Shown: positions 1 through 6,218 of the stretch, in pieces
Numbering within the stretch: position 1 is the first letter of the stretch
Layout: every line of letters starts with the position of its first letter
Origin: an uncultured Verrucomicrobium sp.
GTDB lineage: Bacteria; Verrucomicrobiota; Verrucomicrobiia; Methylacidiphilales; GAS474
DNA length: 8,228 nt
Assembly: GCA_903889845.1 (NCBI GenBank)
Contig: CAISZB010000460.1
Location: 1 to 8,228, forward strand
Reading direction: 5' to 3'
Translations under genes and position numbers: made by a program
Notes under the pieces: generated by a model
What the model saw: only the letters and a program-made list of their open reading frames with translations
What the model was told of the DNA's origin: nothing
Databases searched by the model: none

Positions 1-718
1 CCACTCGCCGGAGGAAGGCACCGAGCGTGGCGGCCCAGGCGGAATCGACCCCGATTTCGGGGAAGCGGACTGATTTTTGGATCTTCGCCTCGACCTCGTC
101 CGGGGTTTGCTCGCGGAAGGCGGGGTGGTAACCGACGGAGCCGTCGGCGCGGCGGATATAGGCATCTCCGATATGTTCCGTTGTTGCCTGGTAGACGGGG
201 TGCCCGAAAAAGGCGTTCCATTGGCAGCGCCACCGCTTCGGGCCGCTTTCTCGTAAGTCGGCCAAACGGATGGGGAAAGGGCGCTGGAAGGCTGAAGAGG
301 GAAGGGGGAGATCCCATTCACCGACGAGGGTGCGAACTTCGGGAAGGAGGCATCGCCAGTAACCTTTCCAATAACCGGCGTCGAGACTCCAGGAGTCGAG
401 GCAGAGGATCAGATGCCTGGGTTCTCTCCCGGCGTCTCGTAGAACTTGGTAGAGACCGAGATAGTCTTCCAGGACGCCGCGACGGACGCCATAGTTGCTA
501 AAGGTCCGGCCCGGAAAGAGGGACCCCTGAAACTGAAGGACGGTGCTGGAACCGAAGAGGGCAATGTCGGTTGCCATCGCCCGCTCCAGAATCAGGTGTT
601 TTTGGAGAAGGCGGTCGTCGAAATGGGCACGGTTGGGAGGAAAAGAGACGTTTTTCCTCGAAAGTTGTATCCGGGCGATTTCCTTCTCGTAATGGATGAG
701 TGGGGATATCCAGTTCAT
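1..718 (-). CDS. SGNH/GDSL-hydrolase-like protein (3' end outside window)
   Basis: The frame is open for 239 codons from an ATG at 718 to the window edge, so the C-terminus is missing. Seen: an N-terminal stretch rich in basic and acidic residues with no signal peptide or membrane segment, then a hydrophobic strand ending in FGSS (residues 55-58). FGSS resembles SGNH block I, with S58 as candidate nucleophile. NYG at 75-77 and a second strand (HLILCLDSW, 102-110) follow, in the order expected of SGNH folds. The block V Asp/His pair would lie beyond the window. The ATG overlaps the stop of the upstream membrane-protein gene as ATGA, which fixes this start and suggests translational coupling. 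SGNH proteins in glycan clusters often add or remove acyl groups; that role is inferred from family and context. A truncated relative of its N-terminus lies at 2740-2859. Confidence 0.72.
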   Translation of the reverse strand, partial: MNWISPLIHYEKEIARIQLSRKNVSFPPNRAHFDDRLLQKHLILERAMATDIALFGSSTVLQFQGSLFPGRTFSNYGVRRGVLEDYLGLYQVLRDAGREPRHLILCLDSWSLDAGYWKGYWRCLLPEVRTLVGEWDLPLPSSAFQRPFPIRLADLRESGPKRWRCQWNAFFGHPVYQATTEHIGDAYIRRADGSVGYHPAFREQTPDEVEAKIQKSVRFPEIGVDSAWAATLGAFLRRV

Positions 719-2409
719 GGAAAGACACTCGGAGCCGGAGAGGCGGCTACACGCATGCCGTATCGGAGCAGGAGTTGTGCGAGTGCCCATCCCACTCCGG
801 CAAGAAGGAGGAGGCCCTGCATTTCGAATAGGATGAAGGAGATGGGAATGTAGGCGAAAGAGCCGTTGGCCAGATAACCCGGCAATAGAGAGAAGAGGAA
901 GGAGGCCGCAAGGATTGCGTAAAGGCGGCAAAGAACGCGGGGTGGAGTGCCCGCGAAAAAAAGGATGAGGACAAAAGAAACAATGGGGAGAGGGCTTAAG
1001 GGCCTGAAAAAATGGGTCTTTCCGTCGCCGGGGAACGGATAGGGATTGTTCTCCTTGGAGAAAGCGTGTTGCGTCTGTTCAGAAGGCAATCGTCCCATGG
1101 CCCACAGGTAGGAAGTTCCGATGGAGGCGGGCTTGGTAAGCAGGAAAAGCTTGAGCGTTTTGAGGGGATATTTTTTGGCAATGGTAAAGAAGAGCTCCCG
1201 GGCGGCGGCTTCGTATAGAACATGATTTGTGGCAAATCCGAAGCCGATGGGGCCCTCTTCGAAGGTGGCATGATAGCGTTTTCTGTCGGGTCCCTGAAGT
1301 AGGAAGTTTTTTACGGCGGCGATAGCGCCGGTGTCGCTCTGGCCGCAGCCGTATTCCTTGTCGATATCCTTGTCGGCACCATAGCCCTGAAGCATGGTGT
1401 GCCAGATGACGTGTCCTGGGATATCGTATTTTTTAAACGTGTCGTCAAGGATGGCATTTTTGTACACAGCCATTCCCAAGAAAGCGCCAAGGACAAGGAG
1501 AGGCGCCCATGCCGCCTGCCAGAGGGTGCTCAAAACTGAAGATTTCTCTCCCGGGGAATCGGAGGGGGATTGCTTTTTGCGAAAGAAAAGGAAGCCGCCA
1601 ATCCAGATCAAAAACAGTGCCATGAGTTCCCACGCATCGCTGGCCCGGACGTAAACGACGAGAGCGAGGAGGATTGCCTGGAATAGGGCGCCGCCGAGAG
1701 CGAAGGGTGAGGGGCGGGTGTTGCGGATCAAAAGGAAGGCAAGATGAAAAACCGGAAGAAGTCCCGCCATGCCAAAGCTGCGGGTGGCGGCGGGACTCCC
1801 CACGCCGATATTCAGCGGCAAACAGAGCAATGTGGTGTAGAAACCTATAAAGAACAAGGGAAGGACAAGGAGCTCTCCTCGATGGTGAAAAAATTGGATC
1901 GCAAAACAGATCGAAGAAATGAGCAGGAGGAAGAAATAGAAGAAATAGATGCTCGTGAGTCGGCAACCAAAAGTAAGGAAGGCGAGTTTGACGACGAGAA
2001 AGCTCCCTTTATCGTCGGCGAAGCTGTGGATGACAGTGCTTTTGTCGACATTTTGAAGGTGGAGGGTGTTGTCGATGGCGTCGTCGTAGGCGGAAAAATC
2101 GATTTCTTCGAAGGGTTTGGAAAAATAGCGATAAATGGAAGCGTAGATGGTGCACGGGGGAGAGCCGTACCGCTCGGAGATGACGGAGGGGATGGCCAAG
2201 CCGTAACGGGATTCGTAAATTTCGGGCATTCCAAGCTCGAATCCCGTCTTGAAGGAAAGAAGGAAGAAATATAGGGCAATCAGGCACAAGGCCGCACTGC
2301 GGAGGCCTCCTCCGATAGAAACGGGATTCCTCAAGATGATTCGGAAGCGAGGCATCGTGGGACGGTACCAAATAGGGGAGAAAGGGAACAAGAGTGAAAG
2401 AGGGCGCAC
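715..2409 (-). CDS. Multi-spanning membrane protein, possibly a GT-C-type glycosyltransferase
   Basis: A 564-residue protein with roughly ten hydrophobic segments (about 37-56, 136-174 as two, 179-200, 211-228, 236-256, 259-277, 298-316, 470-486, 494-512, 517-549). There are two long polar loops, about 57-135 and 317-403. The first loop, just after TM1, carries acidic residues (FELGMPE at 57-63). GT-C glycosyltransferases have acidic catalytic residues in that position, so a lipid-linked sugar transferase or glycan polymerase at the inner membrane is plausible. I do not recognise the family and the call is inference. The chosen start is GTG at 2409; an ATG at 2355 (residue 19) is an alternative, and neither has a clear Shine-Dalgarno sequence. 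The gene is divergent from a truncated transketolase copy and overlaps the SGNH gene by ATGA. Codon use is mixed and less GC-biased than in 4445-8228, which suggests acquired DNA. Confidence 0.75.
   Translation of the reverse strand: MRPLSLLFPFSPIWYRPTMPRFRIILRNPVSIGGGLRSAALCLIALYFFLLSFKTGFELGMPEIYESRYGLAIPSVISERYGSPPCTIYASIYRYFSKPFEEIDFSAYDDAIDNTLHLQNVDKSTVIHSFADDKGSFLVVKLAFLTFGCRLTSIYFFYFFLLLISSICFAIQFFHHRGELLVLPLFFIGFYTTLLCLPLNIGVGSPAATRSFGMAGLLPVFHLAFLLIRNTRPSPFALGGALFQAILLALVVYVRASDAWELMALFLIWIGGFLFFRKKQSPSDSPGEKSSVLSTLWQAAWAPLLVLGAFLGMAVYKNAILDDTFKKYDIPGHVIWHTMLQGYGADKDIDKEYGCGQSDTGAIAAVKNFLLQGPDRKRYHATFEEGPIGFGFATNHVLYEAAARELFFTIAKKYPLKTLKLFLLTKPASIGTSYLWAMGRLPSEQTQHAFSKENNPYPFPGDGKTHFFRPLSPLPIVSFVLILFFAGTPPRVLCRLYAILAASFLFSLLPGYLANGSFAYIPISFILFEMQGLLLLAGVGWALAQLLLRYGMRVAASPAPSVFP
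2177..2238 (-). repeat. 62-bp repeat, copy A (inside the membrane-protein gene)
   Basis: This segment encodes residues 58-78 of the membrane protein and recurs at 4287-4348 in the same orientation with one difference (g2215 versus a4325, a silent change in a Tyr codon). It is the intact parental copy. The 158 bases that follow it here (2239-2396) are absent from the second copy, after which similarity resumes. Confidence 0.93.
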
Positions 2410-2611
2410 TGGAGGGTGGCGTTCCTGCCAGGCGTCATTTCAGGGAAAGCCGTTGACTCCGTACAGGGCGGGCCGGTGCTTTTTAAGGTCTCATGGCGAA
2501 TCCCCCCCCTTCCAGGCGGCGGCGGCTAAGGCCCGCTGCCTGGCTTTCCGGAAGCGAATTCTCGACGTTTCCCAAAAGGTCCCGGCCCTCCACATCTCCC
2601 CGGCGCTCTCC
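2397..2611 (+). repeat. Copy A of the transketolase upstream region plus 5' coding end
   Basis: Aligns with 4349-4561 at an offset of 1952, falling to 1950 after a two-base insertion in the C-run at 2502-2509. It contains the spacer between the membrane-protein gene and the transketolase start, a degraded form of the putative promoter (TTGACT at the -35 position, TGCTTT at the -10 position), the AAGG before the ATG at 2493, and about 40 codons. Roughly one base in eight differs in the non-coding part. Similarity stops abruptly near 2611. Confidence 0.92.
2493..2611 (+). pseudogene. Truncated, frameshifted transketolase N-terminal subunit fragment
   Basis: The start ATG and first codons match the intact gene at 4445. 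The copy has eight C in a row at 2502-2509 where the intact gene has six, so translation from this ATG leaves the frame and stops at a TAG at 2616-2618. Read in the restored frame, residues equivalent to 6-39 of the intact protein are still legible (AAAAKARCLAF, KRILDVSQKV, ALHISPA) with about three substitutions in 34 positions. Everything beyond residue 39, including the whole thiamine-diphosphate site, is missing. It cannot make a functional enzyme. The good preservation of the restored frame suggests the damage is not ancient. It lies divergent to the membrane-protein gene exactly as the intact copy lies divergent to that gene's remnant. Confidence 0.88.
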
Positions 2612-2739
2612 AGGCTAGCATGACTCCATCCGCAGCCCTCTGCGCGGGAGGTCATGAAGAAGCGCAGCGCCTCTGTGGCGATAAAGCGAGTCACCTCCAC
2701 CTGTACGGGGCTCTACCCGGCCCCGAAGGGCAGCTTGAA
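2612..2739. other. Junction between the two truncated copies; no recognisable gene
   Basis: This stretch joins the broken end of the transketolase fragment to the broken end of the SGNH fragment. It matches neither parent. A short minus-strand frame (VEVTRFIATEALRFF and onward, about 2635-2710) is open and could be the tail of a lost gene, but I cannot identify it. Confidence 0.5.
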
Positions 2740-2859
2740 TCGCTCCAGGATCAGGTGCTTCTGGAGGAGGCGGTCATCGAAGTGGGCCCGGTCGGCGGGG
2801 AAGGCGGCGTTTCGTCCCGAGAGCTGGATTCGGGCGATGTCCTTTTCGTCGTGGAGAAG
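2740..2859 (-). pseudogene. Truncated N-terminal fragment of a second SGNH-like gene
   Basis: Read on the minus strand, this encodes a segment matching residues 7-46 of the SGNH-like protein at 1-718. Shared pieces include IARIQLS, RAHFDDRLLQKHL and ILER; from the EK pair to the last R, 29 of 36 residues agree by eye. Similarity ends at ILER, before the FGSS motif, and the frame stops at 2713-2715. An ATG at 2937 would extend it upstream, but those residues do not resemble the SGNH N-terminus. The fragment is GC-rich and has diverged more than the transketolase copy. It is the left end of the second unit in the proposed duplication. It could instead come from another member of a multigene SGNH family by recombination. 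Confidence 0.8.
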
Positions 2860-2961
2860 GGCAGCGAAGTCGGGTTTTCTGCCTTGAGATATATCAGGAT
2901 TGCGTTGTGTGGAGGAAGGCGAGGAAAAGGAAGGCATGGGGCTGTGCTTATTTTGAATCCC

Positions 2962-4137
2962 CTATTTTGCTCTTCCAAGAATGGAAAGGCGGAGTTTTCT
3001 GATGAAGATTTTGAGGAGGATGAAGAATGAGACGGAGGCAAGCTCGCTACGGGGGCCGTGAAGTAACTTACCGGCGGCTATCTTGGCATCTGATTCACCT
3101 GGAGAGGGCCAAATAAAGAGAGCGCAAAATTTACGTTTTAGGATTGTGAAGAGGATCCGGAAAGAAAGGGTTTTCAGCCCTTTGACGGGAAGTTCTAGCA
3201 ATTGTTCTTCGATGAATAGCGCTCGTGTGATATCGGGAATCCATCCATCTGCAGGGAGAATGGGCGGCGGCGGTAGGCGTGGGTGCAGATGGATGGGGCG
3301 AGGCATCAGCCGCTGATATTTATCATGAAAGAAAGGAGGATGATCTTTCTTTTGTTTCGATGAAGCTAATTCCGGCCAAGCTTCCTGGTAATGACTCTGC
3401 GTTGGGTATTTGTTTCCCGTCGACTTTTCAGTCTTTCTGGCAACCACAAAAGTCAGGCCCACTTTGCCGGGATCAAACAATCCGCAGGAACTAAGTTCAA
3501 GGTATCCGGGTAAATATTCGAATACGTTGATCGGTTTGAAGAAGTCGGTTTCAATCTCGATATAGTAAATAGTTTCGATCTTGAACTGATTGGTTGTATA
3601 ATAGTCATAAAAGAAAGTCGGGGAAAAGTTGTAAAAGCCATGATCGACGCAATTGTTCGACGGGGCGTGGTGGATCACCCGGCCCCCCGGCTTCAATAGA
3701 TGAAAAATGTTTTCCAAGGCGCCAGGCACGTTATAGATGTGTTCCAGGGTGCCGCCATCGTAGACGAGATCGCAAGTCGAATGGTGTTTCTCGGGAATGG
3801 GGTAATTGAGATCCCAGATGATCTCCGCTTTCTCGAAGGCCGATGCGTCGATGCTTTCGACGCTATCGAAGCCCAACGCTGTGAAATAAGGGAGGTCATC
3901 CAGGGTGGGGATCTCTCGGATATTGGGTCTTAATGTCTCGGTGAGGCGCGTGGGGAACAATGAAACCTGATGTTCCTTGGCGAGATTTCTAAATTCCTCC
4001 GCGTTGATTCGGATATCCTGACGGCCCAATTGAAGCGCCTTTCCGCAGAAAGGAGGGCGTTTGTGTTCCTCCAAAATCAAGCGTGTCGAACAAGAGCCGA
4101 TTCCCATGCGGCGAATGTATTTCCTTAGAAACGGCAA
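2962..4137 (-). CDS. SAM-methyltransferase-like protein with non-canonical motif I
   Basis: A 391-residue protein. Seen: LQLGRQDI (36-42) where class I methyltransferases carry the glycine-rich SAM loop, VESIDAS (93-99) as a possible motif II strand with an acidic end, DLVYDGGTLEHIYN (123-136), and HLLKPGGRVIHHAPS (146-160), which is the strand-5 pattern of Methyltransf_11/23-type enzymes. Residues about 165-235 complete the core. The tail beyond 240 is Pro- and Lys-rich with two hydrophobic stretches (about 322-342, 368-387) and is not recognised. A glycan-modifying or regulatory role is inferred from context. The start is uncertain: TTG at 4137 has no Shine-Dalgarno sequence, and ATG at 4107 (residue 11) has AAGGAA about 13 bases upstream; the frame stays open back to a stop at 4204-4206. 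The region is clearly less GC-rich than its neighbours, and the gene sits where the second membrane-protein gene would be expected, so it looks like an insertion or replacement. Confidence 0.75.
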   Translation of the reverse strand: MPFLRKYIRRMGIGSCSTRLILEEHKRPPFCGKALQLGRQDIRINAEEFRNLAKEHQVSLFPTRLTETLRPNIREIPTLDDLPYFTALGFDSVESIDASAFEKAEIIWDLNYPIPEKHHSTCDLVYDGGTLEHIYNVPGALENIFHLLKPGGRVIHHAPSNNCVDHGFYNFSPTFFYDYYTTNQFKIETIYYIEIETDFFKPINVFEYLPGYLELSSCGLFDPGKVGLTFVVARKTEKSTGNKYPTQSHYQEAWPELASSKQKKDHPPFFHDKYQRLMPRPIHLHPRLPPPPILPADGWIPDITRALFIEEQLLELPVKGLKTLSFRILFTILKRKFCALFIWPSPGESDAKIAAGKLLHGPRSELASVSFFILLKIFIRKLRLSILGRAK

Positions 4138-4286
4138 TACAATTTTATAATGGCAGCGCCCCCAAAGTGCCCTGTTGAAAACTGATTTTGACGGAGCCCA
4201 CCGCTACCGACGTAGGGAGTAGGCGAGGACAGGGACAGCGGCTTCAGCGAGGAGAGAGCCGAGCCCGTGTTCCAAACAGTTTCTGA
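4138..4286. other. Spacer with no recognised gene; possible small element
   Basis: Lies between the methyltransferase gene start and the membrane-gene remnant. No coding region is convincing. GAAAACTGATTTT near 4178 and the reverse complement of AAACAGTTTC near 4274 form a weak, imperfect inverted pair bounding about 110 bases, which also hold a tiny CTAC-CGAC-GTAG hairpin. This could be the remains of a mobile element, but the match is poor. Confidence 0.3.
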
Positions 4287-4348
4287 GAGATGACGGAGGG
4301 GATGGCCAAGCCGTAACGGGATTCATAAATTTCGGGCATTCCAAGCTC
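4287..4348 (-). pseudogene. 62-bp remnant of a second membrane-protein gene (repeat copy B)
   Basis: Identical to 2177-2238 except for one silent base, and still reads as residues 58-78 of the membrane protein on the minus strand. The bases corresponding to 2239-2396 (158 bp, the start-proximal coding part) are precisely absent, so 4349 onward aligns with 2397 onward. Nothing of the gene survives downstream. Its position, divergent to the intact transketolase gene, mirrors the layout of the left copy. Confidence 0.88.
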
Positions 4349-4404
4349 AAAGAGGGCAGGTTGGGGTGTGGCGTTCCTGCCAGGTGTCATTTCAGGGAAA
4401 ACAG

Positions 4405-4434
4405 TTGACCCGGTACAGGGCGGGCCGGTACTTT
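4405..4434 (+). promoter_or_regulatory. Possible sigma-70-type promoter for the transketolase operon
   Basis: TTGACC at 4405-4410 and TACTTT at 4429-4434 are separated by 18 bases. A 7-base direct repeat CCGGTAC (4410-4416 and 4425-4431) lies across the spacer and could be an operator. If used, transcription would start near 4441, only a few bases before the ATG at 4445, giving an almost leaderless mRNA that excludes the AAGG at 4437-4440. In the left copy the -10 hexamer and both repeats are altered. Read from consensus only. Confidence 0.35.
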
Positions 4435-4436
4435 TT

Positions 4437-4440
4437 AAGG
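4437..4440 (+). promoter_or_regulatory. Weak Shine-Dalgarno (AAGG) before the transketolase start
   Basis: AAGG ends four bases before ATG 4445. It is conserved in the truncated copy at 2485-2488. It supports the ATG as the start, provided the mRNA begins far enough upstream. Confidence 0.4.
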
Positions 4441-4444
4441 TCTC

Positions 4445-5269
4445 ATGGCGAATCCCCCCTTCGACGCGGCGGCGGCCAAGGCCCGCTGCCTGGCTTTCCG
4501 GAAACGAATTCTCGACGTTTCCCAAAAGGTCTCGGCCCTCCACATCTCCCCGGCGTTCTCCTGCCTGGAGATGGTCGATGTGGCCTACAACGGCCTGATG
4601 AACCGGACGGGCGACCCGGAGACGGAAGACAAGTTCATCATTTCCAAGGGACACGGCTCCCTTTCCCAGTACGTCGTCCTGGAACACCTCGGGATCATCC
4701 CGAAGGAGATGCTCGACAATTTCGCGAAGCCCGGCTGGCCGCTGGCGACCCACCCGGACTACGGCAATCCCGGCATCGAGGCCTCGACCGGCTCCCTGGG
4801 CCACGGGCTGCCGCTGGCCGTCGGCATGTCCTATGCGGACAAGATGGACAAGAAGGACCGGACGATGTTCCTCGTTATGAGCGACGGGGAGATGATGGAA
4901 GGGTCCAACTGGGAGGCGCTGATGGTCGCCCCCTCCTTCGGCATCAAGAACATCGTCGCGATGGTCGATTTGAACGACTTCATCTCCCTCGGCCAGACGA
5001 GCAAGGTCCTCCCGAATTTCTATCCGATCGTCGAGAAGATCCGGGCCTTCGGCTGGGAATCGCTTGAGGTCGACGGGCACGACTCGCAGGCGATCTACGA
5101 CGCCGTGACGTCCCGCTCCCGGACGAAGCCCTTCATGCTGGTCTGCCGGACGACGAAGGGCAAGGGGGTGAAGTTCATGGAGAACGTCCCCATCTGGCAC
5201 TATCGCTCCCCGAACCCCGAGGAATACCAGACCGCCCTCCGCCTCCTCGACGAAGCCTACGCCGCCTAA
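4445..5269 (+). CDS. Transketolase-like enzyme, N-terminal (thiamine-diphosphate-binding) subunit
   Basis: A 274-residue protein corresponding to the N-terminal third of full-length transketolase. Seen: SKGH (67-70) and a GSLGHGLPLAVG segment (about 117-128), both typical of transketolase, then SDGEMMEGSNWEA with DLND about 30 residues later. The last two form the thiamine-diphosphate/Mg motif (usually GDGE...N); the first Gly is Ser here. Transketolases move a two-carbon ketol unit between sugars. Split two-gene forms like this are common in surface-polysaccharide and secondary-metabolite clusters, where they usually act on specialised sugars rather than in the pentose phosphate pathway; that role is inferred. 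It is the first gene of a tight operon: the C-terminal subunit starts 15 bases after its stop and a methyltransferase follows. Codons are strongly GC-ending. A truncated copy of its 5' end lies at 2493-2611. Confidence 0.94.
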   Translation: MANPPFDAAAAKARCLAFRKRILDVSQKVSALHISPAFSCLEMVDVAYNGLMNRTGDPETEDKFIISKGHGSLSQYVVLEHLGIIPKEMLDNFAKPGWPLATHPDYGNPGIEASTGSLGHGLPLAVGMSYADKMDKKDRTMFLVMSDGEMMEGSNWEALMVAPSFGIKNIVAMVDLNDFISLGQTSKVLPNFYPIVEKIRAFGWESLEVDGHDSQAIYDAVTSRSRTKPFMLVCRTTKGKGVKFMENVPIWHYRSPNPEEYQTALRLLDEAYAA

Positions 5270-5284
5270 TTTCACGATCACGCC

Positions 5285-6208
5285 ATGAGAAATTCCTTCG
5301 CCAACGCCTTCTACGAAATCGCCAAGGACGATCCCCGGATCTACCTCATCGCCGCCGACATCGGCGCGGCGGCGGGCGTCCTCACCTTCATCCAGGAGTA
5401 TCCGGAGCGCTTCCTCAACGTCGGCGTCGCCGAGGCGATCATGATCGGCATGGCCGCCGGGATGGCGATGCGGGGGAAGATCCCCTTCGCCTACACCATC
5501 GCACCCTTCACGATCTACCGCCCCTTCGAGCAGGTCCGCGACGACTGCTGCTACCAGGATCAGCCGGTCCGCCACATCGCCGTCGGCCGCGCGCTGAACT
5601 ATCCCCTCCTCGGCGCGACCCACAACGCGACGGAGGACATCGCCCTCATGTGCGCACTGCCGAACATGACGGTGCTGACCCCGTGCGATCCCGCCGAGAC
5701 GCGGGAAGTGACGCTGGCGACGCGCCAGATCGACGGCCCCCTCTACCTGGGCATGGGCAAGGCGGGCGAGCCCGACCTGACGGCCAACGCGGAGCCCTTC
5801 CGCCTCGGCAAGATCCGGAAGCTGCGCCACGGGAGCGACCTCGCGATCCTGACCTACGGGCCGATCGCGAAGATGGCCCTCGACGTCGCCGACCGCCTTC
5901 AGAAGGAGAAGGGGAAATCGACCGCCGTCTACTCCGTCCATTGCATCAAGCCCCTCGACAAGGAAGGCATCCTCGGCGTCCTCAACGGGTTCCCGGAAGT
6001 CGTCGTCTTCGAGGAGCATTCCCCCTTCGGCGGCCTCGGGCCGCAGGTGAAGGAGCTGGCCTGGGACGCCGGGGTCGCTGGGAAGACGCGCCTGAAGACC
6101 TACTCCCTCCAGGACCGCTTCGCCCACGCCTACGGCAGCTACTATGAAGTCCTCGCCGCCCACGGCCTGACGCCGGAGCGGATGTTCGAGGAATGGTCCA
6201 AACTCTGA
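5285..6208 (+). CDS. Transketolase-like enzyme, C-terminal (pyrimidine-binding) subunit
   Basis: A 307-residue protein. Residues about 1-165 form the Pyr domain: LIAADIG (21-27) and NVGVAEAIMIGMAAGMA (45-61) are seen, with E50 at the position of the conserved glutamate that activates the thiamine cofactor. LLGATHNATEDIAL and PCDPAETREV follow, as in transketolase and 1-deoxyxylulose-5-phosphate synthase relatives. The C-terminal transketolase domain spans about 185-295 (LAILTYG, VVVFEEHSPFGGLG). It must pair with the preceding subunit to build the active site at their interface. Full-length transketolase is about 660 residues; the two subunits total 581, so no major domain is lost. The start has no evident Shine-Dalgarno sequence, so translation may depend on reinitiation from the gene before it. 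The next gene begins 10 bases after the stop. Confidence 0.94.
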   Translation: MRNSFANAFYEIAKDDPRIYLIAADIGAAAGVLTFIQEYPERFLNVGVAEAIMIGMAAGMAMRGKIPFAYTIAPFTIYRPFEQVRDDCCYQDQPVRHIAVGRALNYPLLGATHNATEDIALMCALPNMTVLTPCDPAETREVTLATRQIDGPLYLGMGKAGEPDLTANAEPFRLGKIRKLRHGSDLAILTYGPIAKMALDVADRLQKEKGKSTAVYSVHCIKPLDKEGILGVLNGFPEVVVFEEHSPFGGLGPQVKELAWDAGVAGKTRLKTYSLQDRFAHAYGSYYEVLAAHGLTPERMFEEWSKL

Positions 6209-6218
6209 TTCCCCCGCC

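Larger units (their letters stand above)
4349..4561 (+). repeat. Copy B of the transketolase upstream region plus 5' coding end
   Basis: Counterpart of 2397-2611. This is the intact version: it continues into a full reading frame and carries the better -10-like hexamer. Confidence 0.92.

Noticed and set aside
181..853. Plus-strand frames at 181-501 and 446-853
   Set aside because: They are antisense to the SGNH-like gene, with basic low-complexity translations and no start context.
1445..2371. Several 120-176-residue frames overlapping the membrane-protein gene on both strands
   Set aside because: They lack motifs and conflict with a single 564-residue frame of clear membrane-protein character.
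4405..4444. Short direct repeats considered as a CRISPR or iteron array
   Set aside because: There are only two 7-base copies, with no further repeats or spacer pattern anywhere in the window.
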